From: Ursus arctos
Taxonomy: Eukaryota; Chordata; Mammalia; Carnivora; Ursidae
NCBI RefSeq assembly: GCF_023065955.2
Contig: NW_026622841.1
Location: forward strand, 17,432,501 to 17,496,500
Direction: 5' to 3'
DNA length: 64,000 nt
A program made the position numbers and the translations under genes. Position 1 is the first letter of the stretch. The number at the start of each line of letters is the position of its first letter. This document shows, piece after piece, positions 45,915-58,428 of this stretch. The notes below the pieces were generated by a model. It worked only from the letters and a program-made list of their open reading frames with translations, was not told where the DNA came from and did not search any database.

Positions 45915-47349
45915 ATAAAGATGGGAAGGGAAGTGGAAAAAAGACAATCTCTTCAATAAATGGTGCTGGGAAAATTGGACAGCTATATACAGAAGAATGA
46001 AACTTGACCACTCTCTCATACAATACACAAAGATAAACTCCAAATGGATGAAAGACCTCGATGTGAGACAGGAACCCATCAAAATCCTAGAGGAGAACAT
46101 AGGCAGGAACCTCTTCCACATCGGCCACAGCAACTTCTTTCATGGTACATCTCCAAAGGCAAGGAAAACAAAAGCAAAAATGAACTTTTGCATCAAAAAC
46201 TAGGGATGTACCTATGGTGACTAACATAATATAATAAAAAAATATTATTATAAAAAATGAACTTTTGAGACTTCATCAAGATAAAAGCTTCTGCACAGCA
46301 AAGGAAAGTCAACAAAACAAAGAGGCAACCCACGGAATGGGAGAAGATATTTGCAAATGACACTACAGATAAAAGGCTGGTATCCAAGATCTATATAGAA
46401 CTTCTCAAACTCAATACTCAAGAAACAAATAATCAAATAAAAAAATGGACAGAAGATATGAACAGACACCTTTCCAATGATGACATACAAATGGCTAACA
46501 GACACATGAAAAAATGTTCAACATCATTAGCCATCAGGGAAATTCAAATCAAAACCACATTGTGATACCACCTTACACCAGTTAGAATGGCAAAAATTGA
46601 CAAGGCAAGAAACAACAAATGTTGGAGAGGATGCAGAGAAAGGGGAACCCTCTTACACTGTTGGTGGGATGCAAGTTGGTACAGCCACTTTGGAAAACAG
46701 TGTGGAGATCCCTCGCAAAGTTAAAAATAGAGCTACCCTATGACCCAGCAATTGCACTACTGGGTATTTACCCCAATGGTACAGACATAGTGAAGAGAAG
46801 GGCCATATGCACCCCAATGTTCATAGCAGCATTGTCCACAATAGCCAAACTGTGGAAGGAGCTGAGATGCCCTTCAACAGACAAATGGATAAAGAAGATG
46901 TGGTCCATATATACAATGGAATATCACTCAGCCATCAGAAAGAATGATTACCCAACATTTGCATCGACATGGATGGGACTGGAGGAGATTATGCTAAGTG
47001 AAATAAGTCAAGCAGAGAAAGACAATTATCATATGGTTTCACTTATTTGTGAAACATAAAGAATAGCAGGGAGATTGGTAGGAGAAGGAAGGAAAAATGA
47101 AGGGGGGGGTAAACAGAAGGGGAAATGAACCATGAAAGACTATGGACTCTGGGAAACAAACTGAGGGTTTAGAGGGGAGGAGGGTGGGGGATTGGGATAG
47201 ACTGGTGATGGGTATTAAGGAGGGCACATATTGCATGGAGCACTGGTGTTATACGCAAACAGTGAATCATGGAACACGACATCAAAAACTAATGTTGTAC
47301 TGTATGGTGACTAACAATCATAATTAAAAAAAATAAAGATGGGAAGGGA
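45915..47349 (+). mobile_element. Young carnivore L1, 5'-truncated, plus, with TSD
   Basis: The 17 bp TSD ataaagatgggaaggga lies at 45915-45931 and 47333-47349. Between them is about 1.4 kb of L1, covering the ORF2 C-terminal region (in several frames; [24 protein letters not shown] text in the frame at 46619-47059), a 3' UTR with a poly-G tract at 47102-47109, and an A-rich tail. It is a 5'-truncated, frameshifted copy of the same family as the L1 at 10805-13962. Confidence 0.95.
46191..46252 (+). mobile_element. 62 bp L1 3'-tail micro-insertion nested in L1
   Basis: The 15 bp direct repeat aaaaatgaacttttg lies at 46176-46190 and 46253-46267. The 62 bp between them ('catcaaaaactagggatgta ... 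ggtgactaacataat ... aataaaaaaat') matches the last bases of the carnivore L1 3' end, as seen at 47280-47330. It ends in an A/T-rich tail. The host L1 reads continuously when it is removed. Confidence 0.85.
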
Positions 47350-47385
47350 GATAAAAAAGAGAGGTGACACATAGACTCTGGTGTA

Positions 47386-47440
47386 TCCATCCACTGATCC
47401 ATCCATCCCTTCACCCATCCATCCACCCATCCATCCAACA
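47386..47440. repeat. (ATCC)n microsatellite
   Basis: Imperfect tandem atcc/acccatcc units. Confidence 0.9.
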
Positions 47441-47613
47441 GAGATGAATTGATAACCTACTAAGTTCCCAGCACTGTTATTGGCACTGGGGACATAGTGT
47501 GATTAAGACAAGCAAAGTTACATACTTTGTAGATGGTAGAGCTTATAATAAGTGGGAGATGCAGACAATGGAGTAATTCAATACTATCATTTCAAACAAG
47601 GAAAGAAAATGCT

Positions 47614-47818
47614 AGGGCTCCTAGGTGGCTCAGTTGGTTGAGCATCTGACTCTTGGTTTTCGCTCAGGTCATGATCTCAGGGTCGTGGATTGAGCCCCAA
47701 GTCAGGCTCTGAGCTCAGCATGCAGTCTGCTGGAGATTCTCTCCCTCTCTCTCTCTCTTCAGCCCTGCTCATGTGCGTGTGCTCTCTTTCTAAAATAAAT
47801 AAAATCTTAAAAAACAAA
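47614..47818 (+). mobile_element. SINEC (older subtype), plus
   Basis: 'agggctcctaggtggctcagttgg' head and 'ctaaaataaataaaatctt' tail. The TSD acaagga(a/t)... gaaaatgct, with one mismatch, lies at 47596-47613 and 47819-47836. It is the rightmost SINE in the window. Confidence 0.95.
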
Positions 47819-47836
47819 ACAAGGAATGAAAATGCT

Positions 47837-48376
47837 ATGAAGAAAAATAAAACCATGTAAGGGGATGGAGGCCAATGAGGGCATTGAGGGAAGGCTCTGT
47901 GAGAAGGTGGCCTGAAGAAAGACTGGAATGGGGGGAAGAGGCAAGAGAGAACACTGGACTGGGCATCAGGCTGCGATCTCATTTTAACTCTACCACTGAC
48001 TGTGTGACATGGACCAACTCCCTCAATGTCCCTTTCTCACCTAATTATTGATGAAATAAAGTGACGTGTGTGACTGTACATTCAAGATGAATATATTATT
48101 ATTAATAATGTTTCAGGCCTGTTGCATGATTTGCATCAAGGACCTACGGAAGATGGCGTGTGGGGGCACTTACTATTTGCTGCTCGTTCATGGCTGAAGA
48201 CTGCCAAGCCCAGCCTTCCTGCAGTGGTACAAATCTCCAAGGAGAATTCCTCAAAATACAGGGAATGAAAAAAAGGAGGGTGTCCTTAATCTCTGCATTG
48301 GACGGAGAGTGTTAGTGTGGGGGTGGAGGTGGGGGGTCTTCCAGATGGGACAGAGACACCCAGCCGTGTTTCCCAA
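47837..48376. other. Intergenic sequence beyond the ST8SIA3 3' end
   Basis: A MIR-like piece lies at about 47955-48050 ('ctctaccactgactgtgtgacatgg'). Nothing else was recognised. Confidence 0.45.
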
Positions 48377-48391
48377 TGCACAGTAGAAGAG

Positions 48392-48397
48392 TTTATT
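48392..48397 (-). terminator. Candidate distal poly(A) signal for ST8SIA3
   Basis: On the minus strand this reads AATAAA, then CTCTTCTACTGTGCA with the CA at 48378-48377, then a G/U-rich segment (GGCTGGGTGTCTCTG) at about 48350-48365. Signal, cleavage site and downstream element are in the order and spacing of a canonical mammalian poly(A) site. It marks the border between the insertion-free 3' flank and the SINE-rich intergenic tract. Confidence 0.55.
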
Positions 48398-49147
48398 CAA
48401 AAACAACGCATTCAGTACTGTGTTTGGCACATGAGGCAACGAGGCAGGCATATTCACATGGAACAGGTACATCTGGGGAGCCGTCGAAGCAGATCAGTGC
48501 ATTTTCTTCACACACTACAGTCACAAGATACACACGATTACCTCTACAAAAGAAAGACGATCATCCTTGTTTGCCAAGAAGGCGGAAGATATTTACACGT
48601 TCCTCAGTCCAGCCGTGCTGGCTCCTTTCAGGTCTCCGTGGCCCTGTCTGTCTGGCACCTTGTTTCTCAGGGCAGCTGAGGCTGCCCCTCATAGGAGATG
48701 GGAGTCTGATCCTAAGGGCCACAGCTTCTCCCCAAGAGCAAGAGTGCTTCGGATGTAGTTGAGAAGGAGTGAAGTCTTCAGTGCCAGTCTCTCAGCATAA
48801 AATGGCATTTTCCAAGGTAAGTGCATCAAGTGTGTGAGGGGAAAGCTCTATGGTTATGACAATATAAGAAGCATTTCTTTTCCCTGACGCATGCTTCTTG
48901 CTCATTTCTCTAATAACTTACATTCACTGTTCTCCCACCTTTTGGTTTCATCATCACTCTGAAAAAAGCTTTGTTCTTCATTCTACATTAGTACAACATT
49001 CCTTAAAAAGATGCTGAAATGAAGCAGTGAAACCAAGTAGGTCAAGTGAAAGAAGGTATCACAAACATTCTTTTGTCTTGATTTCTGATTTACGCTTTAC
49101 AATGGATTGTCAGCTTCCCATCTAAAGAATGGAGGCAGCATGGTGTG

Positions 49148-49260
49148 CTGGAGTAGAATCAGTGTTTGGGAGACCCGGGCTCTAATTGCAGTTAACTAGC
49201 TGGGCAGCTAAGTCATTTCCTACTTTCTGGACCTCAGCTTTCTCATCTCTATGGTGAAGC
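49148..49260 (+). repeat. MIR-like remnant
   Basis: 'gggctctaattgcagttaactagctggg' and 'ggacctcagctttctcatct' resemble a diverged MIR. It lies near the distal part of the putative ST8SIA3 3' UTR. Confidence 0.4.
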
Positions 49261-52012
49261 TTTTGATCTGGAATCTAGACCTGAGGTAATGTCTAGACCT
49301 GTGAAATTCTGCTGTGCATGTAGTTGACTCTCCTATGTGAGTACACGTATTTTTCAGTATTTTTGTTCTGCGTCCGGGGAGAATTTCAGCACTAATTGCT
49401 GATGCTTGGTGATTGGATCTCAACTCATCAATAAACCCCTCCCAGGGCTCTTGGCTGTAAGGCTGTTTTTTGCATAATAAGGGCTTAGATTTGGATTTTG
49501 AAATGTCGTTAAAGGGTGTTTAGACATGGAGACCAGTTATTCTAAGTCTTGCAAAATGATCTAGATTCCAAATTTCAGAGAGAAACCTCCCTTTCCTTTT
49601 TGTAAGTACTTCGATGACTTTATTCCACATCTGCACATTGATCAAACCTCTCTCCTGTCATCTTTCAATTTGTCTAACCTACTTCTCTAACTAAAAATAC
49701 TGTGGGAGTGACTGGTTCCTCAAGGCTGGTTTTGCTGTGAATTTGTTCATAATAAAATGGGGTCTACTGTCAAGTCCTTTCTGCTTGTAGCTATGGACTT
49801 ATCTCTTTGGTGTCCAGAAAAAAGCCAGGGGATGAAGGTATATTTTGTGCCGAGGCTACATGCAATTTGTTGAATACAGAAAAACATCTGAACTGGTACC
49901 TGATTCATTTAAAACAAAATGTAGCTTATTCAGTATAAAGAAGCAAGCACATTTCAATGACTGTTAAGGAGTACAGAAAACAGAGGCATACCCTGGCCTT
50001 TTAAACATAAGATAGACAATGTTCAAGTTGAGTTTCAAACATTTGTAGTCTAGAAATGCCTTACAGACCCTGTAGGATATTTTACTACAGTAACAAGTAG
50101 ATTTTCTCTGTTATGATCTAATTTTGATTAACTACATACAGAATGAAAGCCTATGTCCACTTAACTATGTTTGAGGAATTAAATACATTGTTTTTCCAGT
50201 GTTGCCTTCTAAAGGATTGAATCAAATCCACCTAAGAATGATTTCCACCAGAAAAACCTTTAATTTGCAAACAAAGTTTTTCTGTGGCTCACCAAAGTGT
50301 CTGATTTCTAAACACTCTGTTAAGTAGGGCATTGACTTACAACTAGTGGGAGGAAGAAAGAAAGTTGTACTCCTGCTCAATGCCCAGGGGACTGCAGTGG
50401 CCAAATGTTTGTTGGTAGGTTTCCTCGGGGTACAGCCTTACCCTAGCATAGCTAAGGGCAAGGCATCACACAGTGCCTTCCTCTACAAAGTTTACCCAGT
50501 GGTGTTCTTATTTGTGGTCTTTATTGCCCATTAGAAACTTTTTGTGGGCAAAAAAAGCCCAGCCGGGTGCATACTCAAGCCTTGGGCATGAGGCTTAGCA
50601 GATGTCCCTTAATGAGGTAGAGACATTCGAACCATGGAGACTCTCCAGGTGTGGCGGGCTAGGTAAGCCTACTGGATGTCTGTTCTTCCCCTACTCCTTT
50701 GTGGGCACTGATTTCTGGATGCTGTGTCAGAGAATGAGGAGCAAGTGGACAGGGAAATTTAGAGATTTGGGGAAACAGGCAGTGGGCTATAGGATATGAG
50801 AAAAGATCAGCCAAACGTGGTTTCAACTGGCAGTTAAATTAAAGAATGTTTACCTGGAAGCTCACCCTTAGAAATTAGAAAAACTGTGGCTGGTAGTCTC
50901 CCAAAGGACCGAGTGGTCTGTTGAGAGGTTCCTAAGAGTCACATGGCTAGGAAATATTTTGCACACCTTTGAGTCCTTGGCCTCAAGGACCCAATAATAT
51001 ACTAAAAATTAGTAGATCTAACCAAAGTAGAAATGCCTCCTTGCGGGGAGGGGGCACTTGGGAGTTTCTCCAAAGCCACGGCTAGCCTCTGGTGTTTGGT
51101 ACTCTCTGACTCAGAAGTGGTTCAGGCAGTGCTGTGCTGGCGCGAGCTCAGAGTGGCTCCTGAAAATGTGTTCGTACATATTCTTAGCTGGTTGACATCA
51201 AGTTAGTAGCTTGAAACTGTCTAAGTCGAGAGTATTTATACCATGGAAATTGGCAAGTACTACAGCTCAGGGCTCCACCTTCTCCAGATCCAGTTGTTAA
51301 ATATTTAGAAGTGCCCCAAAGAGCTACACTTGTCTCAGAGTCTCACAGAAAGAAAATCAAAGGAGCCCTTTAGTGTCTCTGATGATTAAAGGCTTTGCAT
51401 GTGCACAGCCCAAAACTTCACTAGTAGTGAAGTTGCCTGACACAGGGCAGCCAGTGACTAACTGGTTCAGTTAGTGTTAGAATTTTAACTGCTTGAATTT
51501 CCATTCTTGATCGGTTTCGTTTTAACCTGAGGATCTTTGCATTTTGGGCATTACCTGTAGGTTGAGAAATCAGACCCTTTTAGGAATATTTTTGACTCTG
51601 GGAATGACATCCAAGTAGAATCTGAGTGAATCATTTAACTTCCCTGTTTCTCAATCTAACTATTTGTAAAGATGGATGACCTGAGATCTGCCTCTTTGTT
51701 TGAAATATCAAAAGTGAAATATAAAGAGCTGGCCTTAGGGTAAAGTATATTAAAGCTATGTCCCTCACTCCAACTGTCTTCAGGCTTATATCCATTCTGA
51801 CTAAATTAACCAGTTACTGCTTGCTTACAAATCAGTGACAGGTCAATTCAGCCAAAACAGTTGAATAGTTGAGTCACTAAGACTGTCTATATCGCCATAT
51901 ATAATGATAACTTCAAGGAACAGATGTGATACTAATTGCATGAGGAGTGATAAGCGTTCAGCAACTTTGGTCAAAATGGTATATATGACTTTGCTGTAAA
52001 TGGTTTGTTTCC

Positions 52013-52115
52013 AAATGCTGGCAACATCAGGATCACCTGGGAATCTTTGTAAGCTTAGCTTATCCCAGTCAAAGGTCTGGGTTGGGGCGCAAGAGTTGTG
52101 CTTTAAAGAGCTCCT
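52013..52115 (+). mobile_element. Possible MER5-like fragment
   Basis: 'ggcaacatcaggatcacctggga' followed by a tctggg-rich stretch resembles part of a MER5 or Charlie element. It is short and diverged, and it lies inside the putative ST8SIA3 3' UTR. Confidence 0.4.
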
Positions 52116-53359
52116 CATGTCACTCAGCTTTGTTTGCCCGTGGATCAGCAACACAACCCAGGTCCTAACCCCATCACCCCATTGTCATCTTAGCTTGGAG
52201 GCAGTTTTTCTGTGACAGGCTCTTCACTGTGATTCCACTGTTATTCACAACATGAGAATGGGCTTCATGGAGAATAAAAACATCTATTAAAACACGTATC
52301 TTCAACAATAAGTCATCACAATAAAAACAAACTTTAGGAAATACTGTGTAATACAATAATGACTTTCTAACAGGTTTCCCATTTCAAATGTTATATCAAT
52401 GCGGCAAAGCGATCAGGGTGTGAGGGAGGCATATTCAGTCATTTTGGTCCTTGGTGTCTATTCACCTGTGGCCTTGATTAATTGGGCCACAGAGCCCAGA
52501 TAGGTCAGTTAGGTGGCCCAGGGGCTTTAAGTCTCTGGCACCTGTGATGCTCCATCTGGGTTTTCCAGCCACAGACACACAGTCCCAACAATCTTTGTAA
52601 GCAAAAGGACAGTTCTGCATATTCAGGGAGAAATAGAGGCTACACAGATACTTTTGCCTGGCACATTTAAACAATCAGAGGAAAAGGACTTAAGTATCCA
52701 GATTCATACAGAAAATTGTTTGGTCTGTTATTTTGCACATAAAGACTCAGCTCAACATGATTCATTATTATTTGCACAACTTCTTAGCATATTGAACTAA
52801 TGCAATAATGCAAAGTCTGCTGTAGAAATTACTTACAATGTGGAAGGCATTGACAAAAGGTATTCCTTACCTTAACAGGCCCCAGCTGAAAATAATGCAC
52901 ATGGAACAATACAAATAATGAACTGTTTTGGAGTTTTTTTTAGATTAAATAAACTGAATAAAAATTTTAAAAAGAAGTACATAACAATTCTCAGTATTCA
53001 GTTTTAAATTGTGCATACATATTTCTAAAACAAGGTTTTATAATGTGAATACTGGCTTACTGGATAAAATTCCAGCTGTCAAATGTGAGCTGTTAGTAAC
53101 TAAATTGTGGTTTACCAGAATCATGATTTACCAAGGGGGTTTTCTCTCATTTCAGGGGAGAATGTAGGTTATTACCAGTGGACTGTTGTATGCCTAGGCA
53201 ACCATCTCCTTAACTGTTTTACACTGACAAATAAATAGGTTTTTTTGGGTGGGGGGAGAGAATAAATTTTCCTCCTTTACAGTCTGACTTATTTTCTGTG
53301 CCATGAGGACCCCAGACTAAAATACTTTCTTTTAGGGCCCATCTTCATTTAGTGCTGAT

Positions 53360-53450
53360 AAGGAGGAGATCTACTGATTATCTATGCAATCTTGGGAAAA
53401 TCGCTTAGCCTCTCTGTTTCTCCATTTCTCATTTGTAGCGTCAAGGATTA
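53360..53450 (+). repeat. MIR-like remnant
   Basis: 'caatcttgggaaaatcgcttagcctctctg' and 'ctccatttctcatttg' follow the pattern of the MIR core ('tgaccttgggcaagt... cctcatctgtaaaatg'). It is an ancient tRNA-derived SINE piece within the putative 3' UTR. Confidence 0.45.
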
Positions 53451-55053
53451 GGACCAGAGAAGTTGAAAGGCTCTTCCATTTCCGGTATCCTGTGGTTCCA
53501 CAATTCCGTCCCTGCCTCCTCTGGCCTCAGTTCAACCTTTCTTTGCTGTGTGAGAGTGTCTAATAACTACTGCTTAGCCCAAAGTCAGAAGAAATGCTCT
53601 TCCCTTCCTTCGCTTCCCCACCAAATTAGGTTAGTCATGGCACTCACATTCGTGGAAGTCCGGGCACAAGGAGCCTGGAGGAATCCCCTTGCACGTCCTG
53701 GCTGGCAGCCCCGTGGTCACGTGCCCGACATCAAGGTCACAGGCAAATAGTACAGCAGTCACAGTCAGCACTGCTAGGCACACAACACTGCTAAACGCAC
53801 AGCACTTTTCAGTGGTCAAGGACACTTGAGACACAGAAGCAAAGGCAGAGGAACTGTAAATGTTCTAATCGTCAAATATGGTAAAGATTTCTGGGTGTGG
53901 GGGGATTTCTCGATACCTCATTTTAGCTCTCTATCCCCCCTGGTTTAAATGCTTGCACATGACTCTCAGGACAACCAATGAAAACTAGTTGAGGGACTGG
54001 CATTAAGCTGGTCGCTAAATGTTTGTGGGTTTTTTTCTCCTGTGCAACGGAATTGTTCATTTGTGTTGGTATCATATGTAGATGGCCTTGAGGGCTCTAT
54101 GGTGACATTTATTCCAATAGCTGAGGGTGGATTCTGCTGTGAGGATCCCAGACAAAAGGATGCACTTAGCCTAGAACCAATAAAGCAAGGGCAATGCAAA
54201 AGCCAGCGTGTTGTATTGGAGCTGAATCAGGAGGGCGGTATTCAATAGTGCTGTCTGCCCGTTTCACTGCTCTTGACCGCACAGCCCCGGGAGTTCTGGT
54301 TACTTACACCACTGCCTTTCGAATCAGGACTCATGGGACCAGCCAACTCTTTCAGTCGCGACAGTGCTTATATAGATTTGATCTTTGAAACAGTCTTTAA
54401 AAACAAAAAGAGGTGTGTATGATCAGCTAGAAGCTGAGTTTCTCTATGCTGGAACTACAGGTCAAGGGCACAACTAACAGAAGAAGCAACAGTAAGAGCT
54501 GCCATATATTGAGTGCTTACTACATACTTGAAAGCTGGGGTAGATGCTTTACCCACACTCGGCGTCTAATTTTTCCAATAGGAGGGAGATAGGCTGTGTA
54601 GGAAGAATTTATAAGGTATGAGAATTGTGGTTAACCACTATGGCAGGACTTGGGGCTTTCTTAAGAGATTTTGAAGAAAAGGGAAGGGTGGTCTTTTGGA
54701 TCAGTTCCAGGAAGTCCTGCCTGGAAACGGGGTAAGCCTGGTCTCTAAGCCCTCTGGTTCTGGGAAACAAGCCTGTTTCCTCAATATTCTGAGTTCTTGT
54801 GAAAGGGACAGATGAAGTGATGTTGGGAAGTGGAAGAGTCCCCTCACTCTGATGTTAAGACGGAGCCAAGAGTGACGTGAGCTGTAAAACGTCTTCCTGA
54901 ACTCGAAAAGGCAAAAAACCCCCACAAACCAACCCCCCCACCAAAACCAACACGGCATTATGATGAGGTCTATTTTAAAAGGTCCACTATAGAACAATGA
55001 ACTGTTTTTAGGGATTCTGGTCTTGTGCTCTTTTAACCTGCCTGGTTCAATGC

Positions 55054-55056
<3 letters not shown>

Positions 55057-55090
<34 letters not shown>
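55057..55090. repeat. (TA)n microsatellite in putative 3' UTR
   Basis: This is a run of about 16 TA units flanked by gcgtcta and ttagtg. If the 3' UTR call holds, it would be transcribed as a long self-complementary UA tract. Confidence 0.95.
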
Positions 55091-55092
<2 letters not shown>

Positions 55093-57091
55093 TGAAATCT
55101 AATGGGCACATTGGGATTAAAACTCCAGAGTCAGGATCTGGCCCATGTAACATTGGCATTAATATCACTTAGCTGTAACCAAATGAACTAAGTGCTTAGG
55201 AAGAGCCAACTAAACACTTCTGTCAGTTATCAATCCGCAGTGATCCTAACAGAGTGCAGCATGAGCACTGGAGTACTGTCCTCTTTAAAGTGACAGGGAA
55301 CAAGCATGGGCTGGTTTTGATGCCCATCAAATTATACCAGCGAATTAAAAAAAATTTTTTTTTTACTTCTCCCCTCCTAATTATTTCAGGTATTGAGCTA
55401 TGTTAGTGTTTCCTATTCCCAAACATCTATTCCTATTTCTTCCTGTTTGGATTGCCATTCATACAGCATTGTAAGATGTGTCAAATCGGTGACACATTTG
55501 AACCCGTATGGTTTTTCTTTCACTAGTTAATATCTGGATCAAGGTAAGCTGCTCCGATGAGCTTTCTGAAAAACAGGAGACTAAGACAGCTCCCCTTTAG
55601 GGCCAGGGGCAGATGAGCATAAGAACTATGTCTTTTCTTGTTGTATTTGGTTTAACTTTGAGCATGATGATACCTTCCCAAAGAGGGACAGTGAGCTGAT
55701 GACCGAACTACAGCAATTATTTTAAACAGCATTTGCAACATTACAGGCAATCTAGGATGAGATTTCTGGAAAAGAACAAGCTACTCCACCTAGATGGATT
55801 ACAAATGTGCTTGACTGGCATTTGGAATGAAGAAAGAAACTCTTATTAAAATTTAACGTCAACTTGGCCAGACTTTGGGCTGAACCGGGAGAACAAAGTG
55901 CTGCTCAGTGGAAAGCCAGGGGTGGGAGTGATGTGATTTGTACTTCTGAGGCTGATATAATAAAAAAAGAAAATGGCCGACTAATTCCTTCATGCCAGGT
56001 CTGCACAGCTCAAATTCCAAGGGTTATTTTGTACCAAATCTTCCTATTACCCAATGGTTTTTCCTTATGAAATGCTTGATTTTTAGATATATAGATTTGA
56101 TTTGATTTTTAGATATGCAAATTTAGATATACAGATTTCCATTGGAAAAGGGATTATCCACTGTCTGCAGTTGTCCTGAAGAGAACAATTGGTTCTGAGC
56201 AGTGCTGGTGGACACAGTGATACTGAAGATGACCTCACCTCAGCCCTGTTCACATGGGGGCCTGTCCTGGTCCACTTCAAACCTTCTGTTTTGCTCTAAC
56301 CCTCCTGGTTTTCAAAGACTCTGAATGGGCACCATGGTTACAACGCTTTAGGGTATATGGGGATTCTGTAACTACTTCTAAACATTCTTCTTCCTTCTCC
56401 TCTCTATGTTCCAGGCTCTTAAGCTGACTCAATTGCCTCTACGTTCTGAGAGAATTCCCAGCCCAGTGCTTGGGTTAAGATTGTGGGAGGCACTGAAGTC
56501 AGGCTGGAACGCTCTTGCAATGTGGCAATAGAATGATCTGCCGTAATAGCACTCATGTCAAAAGACGCAGTGCCACCCATGACATACATTCTCTTTGTGA
56601 TAGTGAAAGACACACTGTGCTATATGCCACTCACCACAGAGGGACTGCTCTGCCGTAGAACGACTGCGTGGACCAGTGAGAACTTCCTAAGAGGCATTTC
56701 TTACAAAGTAATCCTAAGGGGATCCATCATGATTTGGTCAGTTTGTCATGAAACATCAAAGTTACCCAGAGCCTTGAACACATCGAACAAGTACAGATGC
56801 AACACATACAAACAAAGCTAATTTAATATGATTCCTAGCAAATTATTAAACTCCACAGTGGTGGGGCAAGGGGTTGTAGGGAAAGGGATTGAGAACGACA
56901 GTGAGAAATAGAAAGAGAGAGTGAGAGATGAAGTATGCAAACGATTTTTTGTTGTTGTTTCCATTTTGAAGAGTCTGATCCCACCCAGGCAAAACTGAAA
57001 TCCTGCCCAAACTGGCCAGAGGCCTCTATGAGGACTGTATCTCGAAGCTGCAGAAACTACAGCTCTAGTCCTCATGAAAAAATGGGAGGCA

Positions 57092-57097
57092 GTTTAT
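57092..57097 (-). terminator. Candidate proximal poly(A) signal for ST8SIA3
   Basis: A minus-strand AATAAA lies 282 nt after the stop codon (context GATAATAAACTGCC). It could allow a short 3' UTR isoform, but the downstream element is weak by eye. Confidence 0.25.
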
Positions 57098-57378
57098 TAT
57101 CAAAATACAAACACGAAAATACTTCAAACCATTTCATTAGCAGCATAGTTCCAAATGCAACATTCCCTTTATCAATCAAGTTTAAATCATGTGGCTTCAA
57201 TTAGGTTTGTCTTGCCAAGACCCTTCAAAGAGCAGTGCAAAGGAGGGAGAGACGACATCTTTCCTTTTAAATGGCAGACAATCTTTATAAGGAATTCGCT
57301 AGGGTTCTATTCTGAAGACTATTCCATTTGATTTGGGGCACTTTTTAAATGACCACTTGGCACTTTCTGTTCAGAGTC

Positions 57379-57661
57379 TTAGGCACAGTGTGACAGAGTC
57401 AGCTTGGTGAGCCCTTCCCCATGCATTCGGTACAGCAGCTGGAACTCGGCAGGCAGCTGGTGTGACTCCTGCCACTTGGTGGTAAATTTGGTTCCTTTTT
57501 TGTCATAGTAATGGTATGGAAGATCTTCCCTTGTGTTGGGGTCAAATCCAAAAGGCCAGAATCCATACAAGTGGATCTCTTCACATATTGCTGATGCAAG
57601 GGTGTACATAAGAATACCTGTGCTCAGCCGTTTGGGTGACAAATGTTTGTTTTTCCAGTAC
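57379..57661 (-). CDS. ST8SIA3: ST8SIA3 exon 4, coding part (sialylmotifs S, III, VS; stop)
   Basis: This is the last coding exon, encoding residues 288-380 and a TAA stop at 57379-57381. The acceptor on the minus strand is ctgcag followed by G TAC TGG, which completes the split Arg287. Visible family motifs are sialylmotif S around RLSTGILMYTLASAICEEIH with C313, the YGFWPF block, motif III as YHYYD at 336-340, and motif VS as H354-x4-E359 (HQLPAE), where the His is the catalytic base in this family. The penultimate residue is C379, the expected partner of C176. The total from exon 2 to the stop is 321 residues, which leaves exactly the 59 residues expected for the missing exon 1 of a 380-residue protein. 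The reading frame is intact, and all motif residues I can check are present, so this looks like a functional gene. Confidence 0.97.
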
Positions 57662-58426
57662 CTGCAGGATAATAAGTACACGTGGTTTCAGAGGCCAGTG
57701 TTGGTTTCAATCCGATAAGATCAACGTGACTGGGCCGGGAGGTGGATTTGTATCTGTAACTTATTTAGTACTTGTCTTTTTCTCCCCCCCACGAATAGTA
57801 CTGGCTTTGAATCTATCTTTCAGACCACAGAATAGCTTGGGTCAGGTCTGGCTACAGGATTCGTGAGACCCAGGGCAAAATGAAAATGTGGGCCCTTCCT
57901 TCCAAAATTACTGAGAGTTTCAAGAGGGTGATAGCAGAGCATTCAACCAGGCACTGGAGCCTTCTGAGCACAGCCTCTGCGTGACCGTACAGGCCGTACG
58001 TGTCCGATGCCAGCCCTGCCTCACAGCTGTCCTGAGGAGTGGTGGCTCTGACTCGTTGGTGACCCCACAGAAGGCCAGCAATGAGAATGACTCTGCTTCT
58101 CATACACAAAGGGCCCTTGGAAGTGGGGAGGAGGTTGTTTAATCTAAGGGCACCTCCTGTGTCACTTTCTTACCCAAACCTAGAGATTAAATCCTTCTTC
58201 TTTGGTCTGGAGACAGTGTGGGGACTTATTTTTCTGTACCTTCTTGTACCAAGTCATATTCCCTGTTCCGTTGTTGTCTAGCTAGGGGGTCCTGAGCTCT
58301 CCTTTAGCATGGCAGGGTCTAAGAAAAGTGTTTAAACACTTTCTGAATTAAAAAAAATGCTAAATTATGGCTGTTTTTCCTTTGAAGCCTTCCTACCTAT
58401 ACTACCACATATTTGAGACTGCGGGG

Positions 58427-58428
<2 letters not shown>

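Larger units (their letters stand above)
48377..57378 (-). other. ST8SIA3: Probable long 3' UTR of ST8SIA3
   Basis: Downstream of the ST8SIA3 stop there is no supportable coding sequence for 9 kb. This stretch has no SINEC or L1 insertion, in contrast to the tract to its left. It holds short MIR- or Charlie-like remnants and a (TA)n tract. A minus-strand AATAAA lies at 48392-48397, followed 14 nt later by a CA cleavage candidate and then a G/U-rich stretch, as at a real mRNA end. A proximal AATAAA at 57092-57097 could give a short form of about 0.3 kb. The low insertion load and the signal suggest a continuous long 3' UTR. Brain-expressed genes commonly have these, but the extent is inferred and no transcript data are visible. 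Confidence 0.55.

Noticed and set aside
46619..47059. 146-codon plus-strand frame
   Set aside because: It is the C-terminal part of L1 ORF2 inside the 45915-47349 insertion.
1..48376. A further protein-coding gene or new multi-gene system in the left 48 kb
   Set aside because: Every longer frame is explained by L1, SINE or ERV sequence, and no exon pair with matching phases was found.
48376..48762. 128-codon plus frame near the ST8SIA3 3' end
   Set aside because: Antisense to the putative 3' UTR, overlapped by another long frame in a different phase, and no domain.
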